A DNA stretch of 64,000 bases. It comes from Eukaryota sp. TZLM1-RC (lineage: Eukaryota; Metamonada: BaSk clade). Shown piece after piece: positions 1 through 10,881 of the stretch; the stretch's first letter is position 1, and the number at the start of each line of letters is the position of its first letter. The position numbers were made by a program, and so were the translations under genes. The notes beneath the pieces are model-generated. The model did no database searches. It had not been told where the DNA came from and was given only the letters and a program-made list of their open reading frames with translations. The stretch is from assembly GCA_040285825.1 (NCBI GenBank), contig JAUPSS010000001.1, forward strand, positions 1,798,001-1,862,000, written 5' to 3'.

Positions 1-3000
1 GGTTCTAAAAAATGTTCGATTTGTGGTATCAGTGGTCATAATTCGAGAACGTGCCCTGAGAAACAAAAAAGAGAATTTGAATTAAAATCTGCTCAACAAA
101 TTCTCAAATGTTCTGTTCCAGCTGTTGCCGTTGTGAAAGGTGCTGAAAATAATGTTTCTGACGATCAACAGTTAAATGCTTCTAGTGTTCCCTCTTCTTC
201 CCCTTCTGAAAACAGTAATTTTTGTTGTCCATTTTGCAAAAAAAGATGTTGCAAATTCACGAAATGGTCGAAAACTTCTGTTTTGTACGAATTGTAAAGC
301 CGTTGATACCGTAAGACCCCCGATCCGGATCCCAGTAGAAATAAGTCCCGCCAGCACAATCCCCTTCTCAATGGAAATGAGAAATTTTACTTCTGAATTG
401 AAAAATAATAAGTGGAATATTTCATCCTTCTGGAAATATTTTGCTAGAAAAAACAAAAATTGTTTTAAGAAAAAATTTGGAAATAGAAAAATTGTAAAAT
501 CAAAAATTTGCCGTAAATTGTGCTTACGTGGTCGTTATGGTGCCGCAAAGCAGTCTTTGTTTTCCTCTTCTTTGGCTGATGCAAACTCTGATACCCTTGA
601 AAAACTTCAAAAGTTGCATCCCCAAGAAAATTTCAAGTGCAGCAAGCCTGAAGTGTGTCCATTTTGGATTGAAAATCCTATTACTGCAATTGAAGTTCTT
701 AAAGCTATTCAAAAATTGCCAAAGGGGAAAGCAGCAGGCCCATCTGGAATTTCTTTTGATCTGTTAAAAATAGCGTGTTCCAGTGCTCCCGAAATTGCTG
801 ATGATCTAGCCCACTATTTTCAACAATTGATTGTTTTGAAAATTAATCCTCCATTTGAATTACTCGCAGCACGTCTGATTGCTTTAGTAAAGCCTGGAAA
901 CGGAATCAAACCTGATGGAATACGCCCAATTGCTGTTGGTGAATCTCTTTCTCGTTTGCTAGCATCAATTGTCTTCGATCGTGTCAAAGACAAAGCTTCT
1001 ACATTTTTGAATCCTCATCAATTTGGAATCAAAACAATTGATGGTGCTTCTGTTGCTGCTATTGCCTCTGATACCTTTTTTAATGCAGAGGAAAATAATT
1101 TTATTTTTAATCTCGACTTTAAAAATGCTTTTAATTCTGTAAAGCGAGAAGTAATTTTTGAAGTTATTAAATCTGATTTTCCTGAGCTATCGAGTTTTTT
1201 CTACCATTTTTATGGGAAAGAATCAGATTTAATTTTTAATTCATTTGGTCTTAAATCATCTTCTGGAGTGAAGCAGGGAGATCCTTTAGGCCCATTATTG
1301 TTTTGTTTAGCTATTCACAAAACTTTAAATATCATTAAGCAAAAATACCCTTCTATAAAAATAGTTGCTTATATGGATGATATATCCTTGATTGGTTCAT
1401 TTGATTTACTAGAATTGGTTGCTCAAGAAATTGCCGATTCATATGAAAATATTGGGCTTCATCTTAATGCCAGCAAATGCCTTCTGATTGGCTCTTCTGC
1501 TCAAGACCTCGTGATAAACGATTCTATTGTCCCTTTTACTAATTATAGTAGTGATGCTTTTAAGTTCCTTGGTTGTTGGTTAGGAAATGTGCCTCAAATT
1601 CAGAATGAATTGCAAGTTATTTTGGAAAAAATGAAAATTGAACTTGATTCAATTTCTTCTTTAGATATAGAAAAGCATATTAAATTTTTCATGCTTAAAA
1701 TTTGCTACACTGGGAGAATAACCCACATTTTGAGATCTTGTGCTCCTTCCATAGCATTAGATTTTTGTCGTTCTTTTAATTCATTGAGAACAGAATTTTT
1801 TGCTGATTTATTGGATGTAGAACCAGGAATGTTGAAAAGCCATTTATTTTCTTCCAGCAAATTTGGGTGGTATTGGTTTTACTAAATCTTCAATTTTGTG
1901 TCAATCAGCATTCTTGGGTGGTGGCAAAAATTTTATTTATGAATTTTCTCGTAGATTTCCTGATGATTCTCATCTGTTAGTCCCCAATTGTAGTCCCTAT
2001 TTGTATGAGTTATCTTGTGAACTTGAAAAATTACCGCCACAAATTTGGACCAAATGTTTTCCTCAATCAATTCAAGAAATTCCAAACCGATCTCTATTTA
2101 ATTTACAGTTTTGCTGTAAAAGCTTCAACAAAAATTGTCAAAGATTTTTGAAAGCTTGGATTTTGATGTTAGACTTGGCTTGGCCAAGAAAAAGAATCCC
2201 GCTTTTGCAAATCTTTTACAAGATATGTGTGACAGTACTTCTTCTGCCTTAGTAACAACAATTCCACAAGTTTATGGTACTCTCTTATCCGATTCTGCTT
2301 GGACTCTGAATATGAGATTTCGTTCCTTTATCTGGCCTGATAATTTACCTCATAATTTAATTTGTAAATGTTCTCGAGAAATTACAACTACTCATTTGTT
2401 AAATTGTAAACATTTTATTACTTTTAGAAGCAAGGTTCATGATGCTGTAAGAGACCAGTTATATTGTATGTGGAAATCTCATAGAATTGAATCCTTCTTG
2501 GAACCTTTGTTGTCAAATCTGTTTGATGCTGAAAATGATTTTCATAAGAATAATAGAGGTGATGTCATATTACCTGGATTAGATGGAAGCTTCATTTTAT
2601 TGGATGTAATGTCTGTTGATCCTTGTAATGCCTCAAATGAAAGGCTTGTTAATTCTGAAATTCATAATCCCCTTTCAAATGCTGAAAATTTTAAATTCAA
2701 AAATACAATGAACCTTTGTCCAAATTGGCCAGTCTACAGCATGCAAAATACAATTTGTATCCATTTGTATTTTCCCTTTTTGGTTCACTTGCACCAACTG
2801 CTTTACGTTTTTTGGATGATTTTGAAATGATTGTAAAGAGAAGAACTGGCAGAAATTTCAACAGATTGTTTTGGCAAAATAGAATTGTGTTCTCTATTTT
2901 TAAGGGGATGTTGAAGATGGTTTCTGATGCTTTGCTTTCTCTTGGATCTCACTATGAGAGAGTTGCATCTAGTGTTTTTGTTTTGGGAGAGATGGATTTT

Positions 3001-3048
3001 TTAGATGTTGATTTATAGGTTTAGAATAAAATTAAATTTTAAAAAAAA
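1..3048 (+). pseudogene. RLE-A retrotransposon copy, frameshifted, 5' end outside window
   Basis: Non-LTR retrotransposon of the RLE type. It opens inside the N-terminal zinc-knuckle region (CSICGISGHNSRTC), then the CPFC finger, the RT (NLDFKNAF, GVKQGDPLGP, AYMDDIS), the CKC..H..C finger, the RLE segment (RGDVILPG..LLDVMSVD) and the C-terminus ending DVDL at 3018. A short 3' UTR with AATAAA and an A-run follows. The reading frame breaks at about 238-244 (seven A where sister modules have six), 1855 (extra C), 2119 (one A lost) and 2700 (one A lost). Compared with the copy at 57629-62161 it is almost identical outside these sites. It is a dead or mis-assembled copy; the open part 176-1885 covers the RT. 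Confidence 0.9.
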
Positions 3049-3087
3049 ATCAGAAAAAATATGATTTTTCAAAATTGATGGATCAAC
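3049..3087 (-). mobile_element. RLE-C sliver between RLE-A and RLE-B ends
   Basis: About 39 bp identical to the RLE-C segment that codes SILKNHIFSD. The poly(A) end of the preceding RLE-A abuts it on one side and the poly(T) end of the next RLE-B on the other. The same C|B junction (GGATCAAC then a T-run) occurs at 21589 and 32288, so it derives from one old insertion that was later copied. Confidence 0.75.
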
Positions 3088-5455
3088 TTTTTTTTGTTTC
3101 TCCACTAATTTTTATTCAACAAACAAATATGAAATTCACAATTAAAACTCCACATCCTCAAAACCTGCCTCCCCTACATCAAAACAATCAATCGCTAAAG
3201 ATTCAGAAAATTTCCCAAAAGAAGATAGTGAATCAGAAATTAGTGTTACCATTCCCTTAAAAATAGAAAATACCATCCTGTTTTGCCAATAAACACGATT
3301 GAAAATTCTTCCAGTTCTTTCCTTTACAACTACAACAAAATCCTCAAGGAAAGCCATAGCAGCCTTACCTAGAGATCCAAGCAAAGAAAAAACAAATGGA
3401 CATAAATTATATTGGGCATGAGAATTTTCATTAACCGAGGAAATGGGTTTCGCATATTTAGCAATTTTATATTTTTCGCCTGCAAGAAGAGGATTATTCA
3501 CATCCGAGTTAATGAAATGTTCGTTAGAGGAATTACAAGGGTCAATAGACATGGCGTCCAAAATAGTAAAACTACCATTTAAACCAGGAACAACTAGATC
3601 ACCTCTAGTCAGACCCATAGAAGCTCTGTTGTAACGCGTACTATCAATATTGGGATCATCAAGAATTAATTTTGATAACAGCGGTTCTAAAAAGGAATCT
3701 ACACGATATGATTTGCACATTACATAAATTTGGTCCCTGACGTTATTATGCACTTTGCTTCTAAACGTAATGAAATGTTTACAGTTCAAAAGATGAGTAA
3801 ACAAAAGAGGTTTACCACATTTACAAGTTAAATGATTGGGCAAATTGTTTGGCCACAGAAAACAACGAAAACGCATGTTTAGAAGCCATTCATTGTCTTT
3901 TAACAAAAGTCCATAAACAGAGGGAACTTGAGTTACTAAAGCACAGCGGTTCTAAAAAGGAATCTACTCGATATGATTTGCACATTACATAAATTTGGTC
4001 CCTGACGTTATTATACATTTTGCTTCTAAACGTAATGAAATGTTTGCAGTTCAAAAGATGAGTAAACAAAAGAGGTTTACCACATTTACAAGTTAAATGA
4101 TTGGGCAAATTGTTTGGCCACAGAAAACAACGAAAACGCATGTTTAGAAGCCATTCATTGTTTTTTAACAAAAGTCCATAAACAGAGGGAACTTGAGTTA
4201 CTAAAGCAGCAGCTGAACTATCACGAATATCCTTTAAAAAATTACCGAAAGCGGGATTTTTAGTTTTGGCCAAGCCAAGTCTTACATCATAATCCAAGCC
4301 TTCATATAATTTAACCAGATGGTGCTGAAGCTTTTTCAAGCAAAAACGTAAATTTGGAAGTGATCGAGTGGGAATTTCTTGAACATTTTGAGGAAAACAC
4401 CGAATCCAGATATCACTAGGCAAATTTTCTAATTCAAATTGCAGTTGATTCAAGTAAAAATTGGATTCACCATTGATCAGATGAACATCAAAAGGGAACC
4501 TTTGGAAAAATTCAAAAACAAAATTTTTACCACCTCCCAAAAATGCTGCTTTACACAGAATCGAAGATTTGGTGAATCCAATTCCACCCAAATCTGCTGA
4601 ACAAAATACATGGCTTCGAATTAAAGATTCATTTACTTCTAATAAAGAAGAAAAAAATTTGACTCGAAGTTTGTTAAAAGATCTGCAAAAATTGAGAGAT
4701 ACCGAAGGGGGAGTTGACCTTAAAATATGAGTGAATTTTCCAGCATAACAAATTTTTAAAATAAAAAATTTGATGTGTTTCTCAATGTCACATTCAGCAA
4801 TAAAACTAAGATCCTTGTCAAACTTCTCCAATAAATTGTTTAACTGGGAATAAATTTCATCCAAATTGCCAAGCCAACATCCAAGAAACTTAAAAAATTG
4901 TTGGTCATAATTGATAAAAGGAATCTGAGCTCCACCAATCATCAAAGATTGTTTTTCTCTACCAATCAAGAGACATTTAGATGGGTTCAAAGTTAAACCA
5001 ATTTCTTTGTATTTCGCCGCAATGTCTTCAGAAACCCTAGAAATGCTTTCAAAAGAACCAATAATAGAAATGTCATCCATATAGGCAACAATACGCAAAT
5101 CAGGGAAATCTTGTTGTGTCATTTTAATAATATTATGAATAGCCAAACAAAACAGCAAAGGGCCAAGAGGATCACCTTGTTTCACACCAGAAGAAGATTC
5201 AAGGGTAAAGGAGTCAAAAATTAAGTCTGATTTTTTCCATAAAATAAATAAAAATATGCAGACAGTTCAGGAAAATCATGAAGAAGCACATCAAAAATAC
5301 AATTACGTTTCACAGAATTGAAAGCATTTTTGAAATCCAAATTGAAAATATATTGATGTTGTTGACTATTGAAAAAAACATCTGAAGTCATTGAAGCAAC
5401 AGAAGCACCTTCAACAGTTTTTATACCAAATTGGAAAGGCTTCAAATAGTCCCTT
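3088..5455 (-). pseudogene. RLE-B copy, 3' two thirds (first part of a split element)
   Basis: Read on the minus strand. The 3' UTR with AATAAA starts near 3088 and the stop codon is at 3142. Going upstream are the C-terminal domain, RLE segment (RGDLVVPG..ILDAMSID), CKCGK..H..C finger, thumb, motif E, YMDDIS, GVKQGDPLGP and NLDFKNAF. The frame is lost by one T near 5232, and a 265-bp tandem duplication disrupts the finger/RLE region. The sequence stops at QFGIK/KPFQ, where an RLE-C element interrupts it. The matching upstream piece lies at 10411-10881, joined by a 12-bp duplication, so this is one element split by an insertion. Confidence 0.88.
3681..4210 (-). repeat. 265-bp tandem duplication inside RLE-B
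   Basis: The segment beginning GCGGTTCTAAAAAGGAATC at 3681 is repeated from 3946, 265 bp away, with a few substitutions. It covers the region coding from VYGLLL to FLEPLL. The junction at about 3942-3946 has only short microhomology (GCA/ACA). It duplicates the Zn finger next to the RLE domain and breaks the frame. Confidence 0.85.
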
Positions 5456-5519
5456 TAATAATCCTTTAAAAGAATTGAAACATGTTCGCCATGTAGATTA
5501 CCAAATTTGCCCATTTGCT
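5456..5519 (+). mobile_element. RLE-C fragment, left end of a C insertion in RLE-B
   Basis: Codes NPLKELKHVRHVDYQICPF, the C-terminal domain of RLE-C. The flanking AAATAGTCCCTT at 5444-5455 recurs at 10411-10422 beyond the 3' tail of RLE-C, giving a 12-bp TSD for the insertion into RLE-B. The fragment itself is interrupted after CCCATTTGCT (5510-5519), which recurs at 9161-9170. Confidence 0.75.
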
Positions 5520-5732
5520 TTTTTTGTTAATTTAATTTTAATTTATTTTCAAAACCACAGTCTAAAAGTCAATATCTTCAAAACAAGCTTCCACACCATC
5601 AAACCTTACAGCAGCAATGTTTTCATAATGTGCACTGACAGACATTAAAGCTTTCGAAATCATTTTAGGAATTGATTTGAAAATAGTAAAAACAATACGA
5701 TTTAGCCACAAGCGACGATCAAAACGCTTATT
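5520..5732 (-). mobile_element. RLE-C copy in antisense, 3' end portion
   Basis: The minus strand carries the RLE-C 3' tail and C-terminus (ending EACFEDIDF, stop near 5563), upstream to KRFDRRLW. It is the 3' part of an RLE-C copy that continues at 6361-6536 and 8049-9160, and it is interrupted by two RLE-B insertions. The whole copy is bounded by CCCATTTGCT at 5510-5519 and 9161-9170. Confidence 0.8.
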
Positions 5733-6360
5733 GTTTTTTATTATTTATTTTTATAAAACAAAACAATAGAGGGCGACCATTAGAAGAATTAGAGAGGAAC
5801 TTTCTGCAAAAAGGACAACTATGTTTCAAGACATTATCCGTAGGATCAGGAGCAACAGTTTTTGGTAAATGAGTTTGATCAATATTTAAATCATAATTAA
5901 CATCATCAGCAGAAACATTGGGAACAGGAGGAAGATTTAGTTCGGATGGCGTTTGCAAACTATTAACAATAGAAATATTGGTTTTCAGTCTCATTTTTTC
6001 GGTAATAATATCAGGACATTTTCTAATGTTATGACCAACCTTGCCACATTTGGAACAGGTATGTCTTCTTTTTTGCACTTTTTCAGGCGTAATATCAGGG
6101 GCATCACACAAAGGCAAAAAGTCTTTTTTAAAAATTTTCAAATTTTTTTGAGAAGAATTTCGAGCATAGCTAGGAGGGTGGGGAGAGTGGAGGAGTGAAG
6201 GGGATGAGCTTGATCTGACGGGTAGAACCTTCACTTGGGCATTCCAATCAGTATCGGAGTCACTATCAGTCTCTGGCATCGTTTTGGGAGAGACACAGTA
6301 CAACTTTGACGCCAACACAGAAAGTGAAAAATGAGAGGCTTGACCAAGGGAGGGAGAAAA
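5733..6360 (-). mobile_element. RLE-B retrocopy: complete 5' end, 3'-truncated
   Basis: On the minus strand it starts with the T-run/CTCCCTCCC 5' UTR shared with the RLE-B copy at 34138-36276. It has an ATG at 6279 (MPETDSDSDTDW), the zinc knuckle (CSKCGKVGHNIRKC) and the second finger, then stops abruptly at PLLFC. An A-rich tail (ATAAAAATAAATAATAAAAAAC) follows. AAAACGCTTATT flanks it at 5721-5732 and 6361-6372, a perfect 12-bp TSD in RLE-C. The structure fits reverse transcription of a prematurely polyadenylated transcript. Confidence 0.85.
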
Positions 6361-6536
6361 AAAACGCTTATTCATTCTTTTTTTCACAAACGCTTATTCA
6401 TTCTTTTTTTCACAAGATTTTCAAAATCATCAATAAAATTCAAAGCAGTTTTTCCAAGACGACCATACAACGATATAGCAAATGGGCAAATTTGGTAATC
6501 TACATGGCGAACATGTTTCAATTCTTTTAAAGGATT
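6361..6536 (-). mobile_element. RLE-C copy, middle portion
   Basis: The minus strand codes NPLKELKHVRH through KKRMNKR of the RLE-C C-terminal domain. It includes a 26-bp local tandem duplication (6362-6387 and 6388-6413). It continues the copy that begins at 5520 and ends at TTTAAAGGATT, where RLE-B is inserted. Confidence 0.8.
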
Positions 6537-8048
6537 TTTTTTTCTTTTATATTTTTATTCAACAACAAATATGAAATACACAATTAAAACTCCACATCCT
6601 CAAAACCTGCCTCCCCTACATCAAAACAATTAATCGCTAAAGATTCAGAAAATTTCCCAAAAGCAGATAGTGAATCAGAAATTAGTGTTACCATTCCCTT
6701 AAAAAATATATATTAGAATTGTGTTTTCTATTTTTAAGGGGATGTTGAAGATGGTTTCTGATGCTTTGCTTTCTCTTGGATCTCACTATGAGAGAGTTGC
6801 ATCTAGTGTTTTTGTTTTGGGAGAGATGGATTTTTTAGATGTTGATTTATAGGTTTTTAATAAAATTAAAATTTTGGTAAAAAAAATTCCCTTAAAAATA
6901 GAAAATACAATCCTGTTTTGCCAGTAAACACGATTGAAAATTCTTCCAGTTCTTTCCTTTACAACTACAACAAAATCCTCAAGGAAAGCCATAGCAGCCT
7001 TACCTAGAGATCCAAGCAAAGAAAAAACAAATGGACATAAATTATATCGGGCATGAGAATTTTCATTAACCGAGGAAATGGGTTTCGCATATTTAGCAAT
7101 TTTATATTTTTCGCCTGCAAGAAGAGGATTATTTACATCCGAGTTAATGAAATGTTCGTTAGAGGAATTACAAGGGTCAATAGACATGGCGTCCAAAATA
7201 GTAAAACTACCATTTAAACCAGGAACAACTAGATCACCTCTAGTCAGACCCATAGAAGCTCTGTTGTAACGCGTACTATCAATATTGGGATCATCAAGAA
7301 TTAATTTTGATAACAGCGGTTCTAAAAAGGAATCTACACGATATGATTTGCACATTACATAAATTTGGTCCCTGACGTTATTATGCACTTTGCTTCTAAA
7401 CGTAATGAAATGTTTACAGTTCAAAAGATGAGTAAACAAAGAGGTTTACCACATTTACAAGTTAAATGATTGGGCAAATTGTTTGGCCACAGAAAACAAC
7501 GAAAACGCATGTTTAGAAGCCATTCATTGTCTTTTAACAAAAGTCCATAAACAGAGGGAACTTGAGTTACTAAAGCAGCAGCTGAACTATCACGAATATC
7601 CTTTAAAAAAATTACCGAAAGCGGGATTTTTAGTTTTGGCCAAGCCAAGTCTTACTTCATAATCCAAGCCTTCATATAATTAAACCAGATGGTGCTGAAG
7701 CTTTTTCAAGCAAAAACGTAAATTTGGAAGTGATCGAGTGGGAATTTCTTGAACATTTTGAGGAAAACACTGAATCCAGATATCACTAGGCAAATTTTCT
7801 AATTCAAATTGCAGTTGATTCAAGTAAAAATTTGATTCACCATTGATCAGATGAACATCAAAAGGGAACCTTTGGAAAAATTCAAAAACAAAATTTTTAC
7901 CACCTCCCAAAAATGCTGCTTTACACAGAATCGAAGATTTGGTGAATCCAATTCCACCCAAATCTGCTGAACAAAATACATGACTTCGAATTAAAGATTC
8001 ATTTACTTCTAATAAAGAAGAAAAAAATTCGACTCGAAAAAAAAAGGA
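6537..8048 (-). pseudogene. RLE-B retrocopy, 5'-truncated, with nested RLE-A
   Basis: The 3' UTR/poly(T) end is at 6537 and the stop near 6585. The copy runs upstream through the RLE segment and Zn finger to about VNESLIRSH at 8000-8036, where it is 5'-truncated. It is interrupted at 6706-6885 by an RLE-A fragment. TTTAAAGGATT occurs at 6526-6536 and 8049-8059, an 11-bp TSD in RLE-C. Frame breaks occur near 7440 (one A lost), 7605 (one A gained) and at the TAA near 7680. Confidence 0.85.
6706..6885 (+). mobile_element. 5'-truncated RLE-A insertion with 13-bp TSD
   Basis: Only the last 45 or so codons of RLE-A (RIVFSIFKGMLKMV through LDVDL, stop near 6852) plus the 3' UTR and A-rich tail are present. 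ATTCCCTTAAAAA lies on both sides at 6693-6705 and 6886-6898, exactly the RLE-B target sequence. This is a textbook short target-primed reverse transcription product. Confidence 0.88.
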
Positions 8049-9160
8049 TTTAAAGGATTTGCATACTTTTTCCGTTTGTACAATTCGGAGTCATCAAGGG
8101 GGGATACTTCGGATTGAGCATTTTTCAAGGCATTTTTCTTGCAAACATCCACTGTTACGACATCAACAACATTCATGACATCATCAAACGAGGGCACAAC
8201 AACATCAGCACGTCGTTTTCCATATTCTGAATCTCTTACGCTTTCATTTATATCAAGAGACCTCAACAAAGGTTCTACAAAAGATTCAATATGATAGGAA
8301 TTACACATTGCATGGATTTGATCTCTGACTGCATCATGCAACGTAGAACGATAGGAAATATATCTATTACAATTAAATAAATGTGATAATGTCAAACCAG
8401 CTCCACATTTACAAAACAAATCATTGGGCAAATTACAAGGCCATAAATAACAACGCATTCTCATAGCAGTGGTCCATTGGTCGTCATTCAAAAATAGACC
8501 ATAAATCTGGGGAATTTGATTTATCAAAACTGCAGAAGAACTGTCCTTCAAATCAATCAAAAAATTGGCAAAAGCAGGATTTTCTTTCTTAGCCGTGCTA
8601 AGTCGAACAATAAAATCCTTGTTTTCAAAATTTTTCAAAAGATGTCGTTGGAGCTTTTTCAACGCAAATTTTAATGAATATAAACTTCTGTCTGGAATTT
8701 CTTGAATGGATATGGGGAAACATGATTGCCATAAGTCGGGAGATAAACTGGATATTTCTTCTCTTAAGTTATCCAGGAATATGCTATTTGTATTTTCAAG
8801 AAGATTTTCGGCAAAAGGATATCTTCTAGAGAATTCAAATACAAAATTTTTTCCACCACCAATAAATGCAGCTTTGGTCAAATATTTTGATGAATTGAAT
8901 CCAACACCGCCAAGTTGAACATCAGAAAAAATATGATTTTTCAAAATTGATGGATCAACAGACATTAAATAAGCCAAAAATTGGGTACGTATTTTGTTAA
9001 ATTGTCTACAAAAATTGTAAGTTAGGGATGGAGGTAATGATCGCAGTAAATGAGTAATTTTTCCAGCATAACAAATTTTCAAAAGAAAAAACTTAAGATG
9101 TTTTTCCAATTCAAGAGTCTTTATGACTTCTAGCTCTTTTTTAATTGAATTTAAATAATT
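8049..9160 (-). pseudogene. RLE-C copy, central ORF portion
   Basis: An open stretch of about 366 codons (8009-9109) covers the RT thumb (EKHLKFFLLKICYAGK), post-RT region, CKCGAGLTLSHLFNC finger, RLE segment (RRADVVVPS..VVDVVTVD) and the start of the C-terminal domain. It is 5'-truncated at about LNSIKKEL (9160). It joins to 6361-6536 and 5520-5732 once the RLE-B insertions are removed. Confidence 0.85.
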
Positions 9161-9170
9161 CCCATTTGCT

Positions 9171-9460
9171 ATATCGTTGTATGGTCGTCTTGGAAAAACT
9201 GCTTTGAATTTTATTTATGATTTTGAAAATCTTGTGAAAAAAAGAATGAATAAGCGTTTTGATCGTCACTTGTGGCTAAATCGTATTGTTTTTACTATTT
9301 TCAAATCAATTCCTAAAATGATTTCGAAAGCTTTAATGTCTGTCAGTGCACATTATGAAAACATTGCTGCTGTAAGGTTTGATGGTGTGGAAGCTTGTTT
9401 TGAAGATATTGACTTTTAGACTGTGGTTTTGTAAATAAATTAAAATTTTACAAAAAAAAT
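9171..9460 (+). pseudogene. RLE-C 3' end (C-terminal domain and tail)
   Basis: Codes ISLYGRLGKTALNF through EACFEDIDF with stop at 9417-9419, then the RLE-C 3' UTR and A-run. It continues 5456-5519 across the nested antisense RLE-C. The joint is marked by the 10-bp duplication CCCATTTGCT. Confidence 0.8.
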
Positions 9461-10410
9461 TTTTTCTGATGTTCAACTTGGCGGTGTTGGATTCAATTCA
9501 TCAAAATTTTTTGATTGATTTGAAGGACAGTTCATCTGCAGTTTTGATAAATCAAATTCCCCAGGTTTATGGTCTATTTTTGAATGACGACCAATGGACC
9601 ACTGCTCTGAGAATGCGTTGTTATTTATGGCCTTGTAATTTGCCCAATGATTTGTTTTGTAAATGTGGAGCTGGTTTGACATTATCACATTTATTTAATT
9701 GTAATAGATATATTTCCTATCGTTCTACGTTGCATGATGCAGTCAGAGATCAAATCCATGCAATGTGTAATTCCTATCATATTGAATCCTTTGTAGAACC
9801 TTTGTTGAGGTCTCTTGATATAAATGAAAGCGTAAGAGATTCAGAATATGGAAAACGACGTGCTGATGTTGTTGTGCCCTCGTTTGATGATGTCATGAAT
9901 GTTGTTGATGTCGTAACAGTGGATGTTTGCAAGAAAAATGCCTTGAAAAATGCTCAATCCGAAGTATCCCCCTTGATGACTCCGAATTGTACAAACGGAA
10001 AAAGTATGCAAATCCTTTAAAAGAATTGAAACATGTTCGCCATGTAGATTACCAAATTTGCCCATTTGCTATATCGTTGTATGGTCGTCTTGGAAAAACT
10101 GCTTTGAATTTTATTGATGATTTTGAAAATCTTGTGAAAAAAAGAATGAATTCATATTTGCTGTTGAATAATAATAAATAATAATAATAATAAAAAAGAA
10201 TGAATAAGCGTTTTGATCGTCGCTTGTGGCTAAATCGTATTGTTTTTACTATTTTCAAATCAATTCCTAAAATGATTTCGAAAGCTTTAATGTCTGTCAG
10301 TACACATTATGAAAACATTGCTGCTGTAAGGTTTGATGGTGTGGAAGCTTGTTTTGAAGATATTGACTTTTAGACTGTGGTTTTGAAAATAAATTAAAAG
10401 TATGTTAAAA
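9461..10410 (+). pseudogene. second RLE-C copy in tandem, internally deleted
   Basis: Begins with the segment coding SDVQLGGVGFNSS, then jumps to LIDLKDSSSAVLINQIP; about 370 bp present in other copies are missing. It continues through the Zn finger, RLE segment and C-terminus (stop about 10372) to a 3' tail. The frame breaks near 9970 (five C instead of six), and a 40-bp insertion sits at 10152-10191. The right flank is the AAATAGTCCCTT duplication at 10411-10422. Confidence 0.82.
10152..10191 (+). mobile_element. 40-bp RLE-B tail insertion with 14-bp TSD
   Basis: TCATATTTGCTGTTGAATAA matches the last part of the RLE-B 3' UTR and is followed by an AAT/TAA repeat tail. AAAAAAGAATGAAT flanks it at 10138-10151 and 10192-10205. 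The insert consists of little more than the element's 3' tail. Confidence 0.75.
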
Positions 10411-10881
10411 AAATAGTCCCTTGCTTTAGTAGAAATTCTGTTAAAAATAAGCGAAGAAAGCAATCTGGTTAATGGCTCTCCAATGGCAATTGGTCTAACT
10501 CCATCAGGTTTGTCACCTTTACCAGGTTTAACTAAAGCAACTAAACGGGCAGCAGTCAATTCAGGCGGAGGAACATAATTTAAACACATTAAATTTTGAA
10601 AATAGGAAGCAAGATCCTCAACAATTTCAGGAGCAATTTTACAGGCAGTTTTTAACAAATCAAAGGAAATGCCTGAAGGACCAGCAGCTTTTTCTTTTGG
10701 TAATTTAGCAACAGCATTCAATACTTCTTGAGCCTGAAATGGATTTTCGAGCCAATATTGACAAATAGAAGGCTTACTGGGGCAAAAATGTTCAGTTGGA
10801 TGTAGGGATTTCAATTTTTTAACAGTTTCGAGATTGGTATCAGCCAGTTTTCCCGAAAAAAATATTTTTTAATCCGCTTCC
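10411..10881 (-). pseudogene. RLE-B copy, middle portion (RT N-terminal part)
   Basis: The minus strand codes from GSGLKNIFSG through SLHPTEHFCPSKPS, the RT entry region (KAAGPSGISFDLLK, RPIAIGE) and STKARDY. Its downstream half is 5455-3088 across the RLE-C insertion. Its upstream piece resumes at 14823-14972, beyond the RLE-F insertion at 10882-14822. Confidence 0.82.

Noticed and set aside
165-456. Minus-strand ORFs of 68-127 codons recurring at 58101, 58689 and 59277
   Set aside because: Antisense to the RLE-A zinc-finger module; their conservation is explained by the module repeats.
1-3048. Group II intron or retron reverse transcriptase
   Set aside because: No maturase/intron RNA structure or msr-msd. 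Poly(A) tails, TSDs, zinc fingers and the RLE segment point to non-LTR retrotransposons in a eukaryote.
3443-3634. 63-codon plus-strand ORF recurring at 7078, 28052 and 32641 (MGFAYLAILYFSPARR)
   Set aside because: It lies antisense to the conserved RLE-B RLE/C-terminal coding region; its recurrence follows the element copies.
5456-10410. One continuous RLE-C insertion
   Set aside because: The block contains two tandem plus-strand C copies and one antisense copy; a single event cannot explain it, although the outer TSD is clear.
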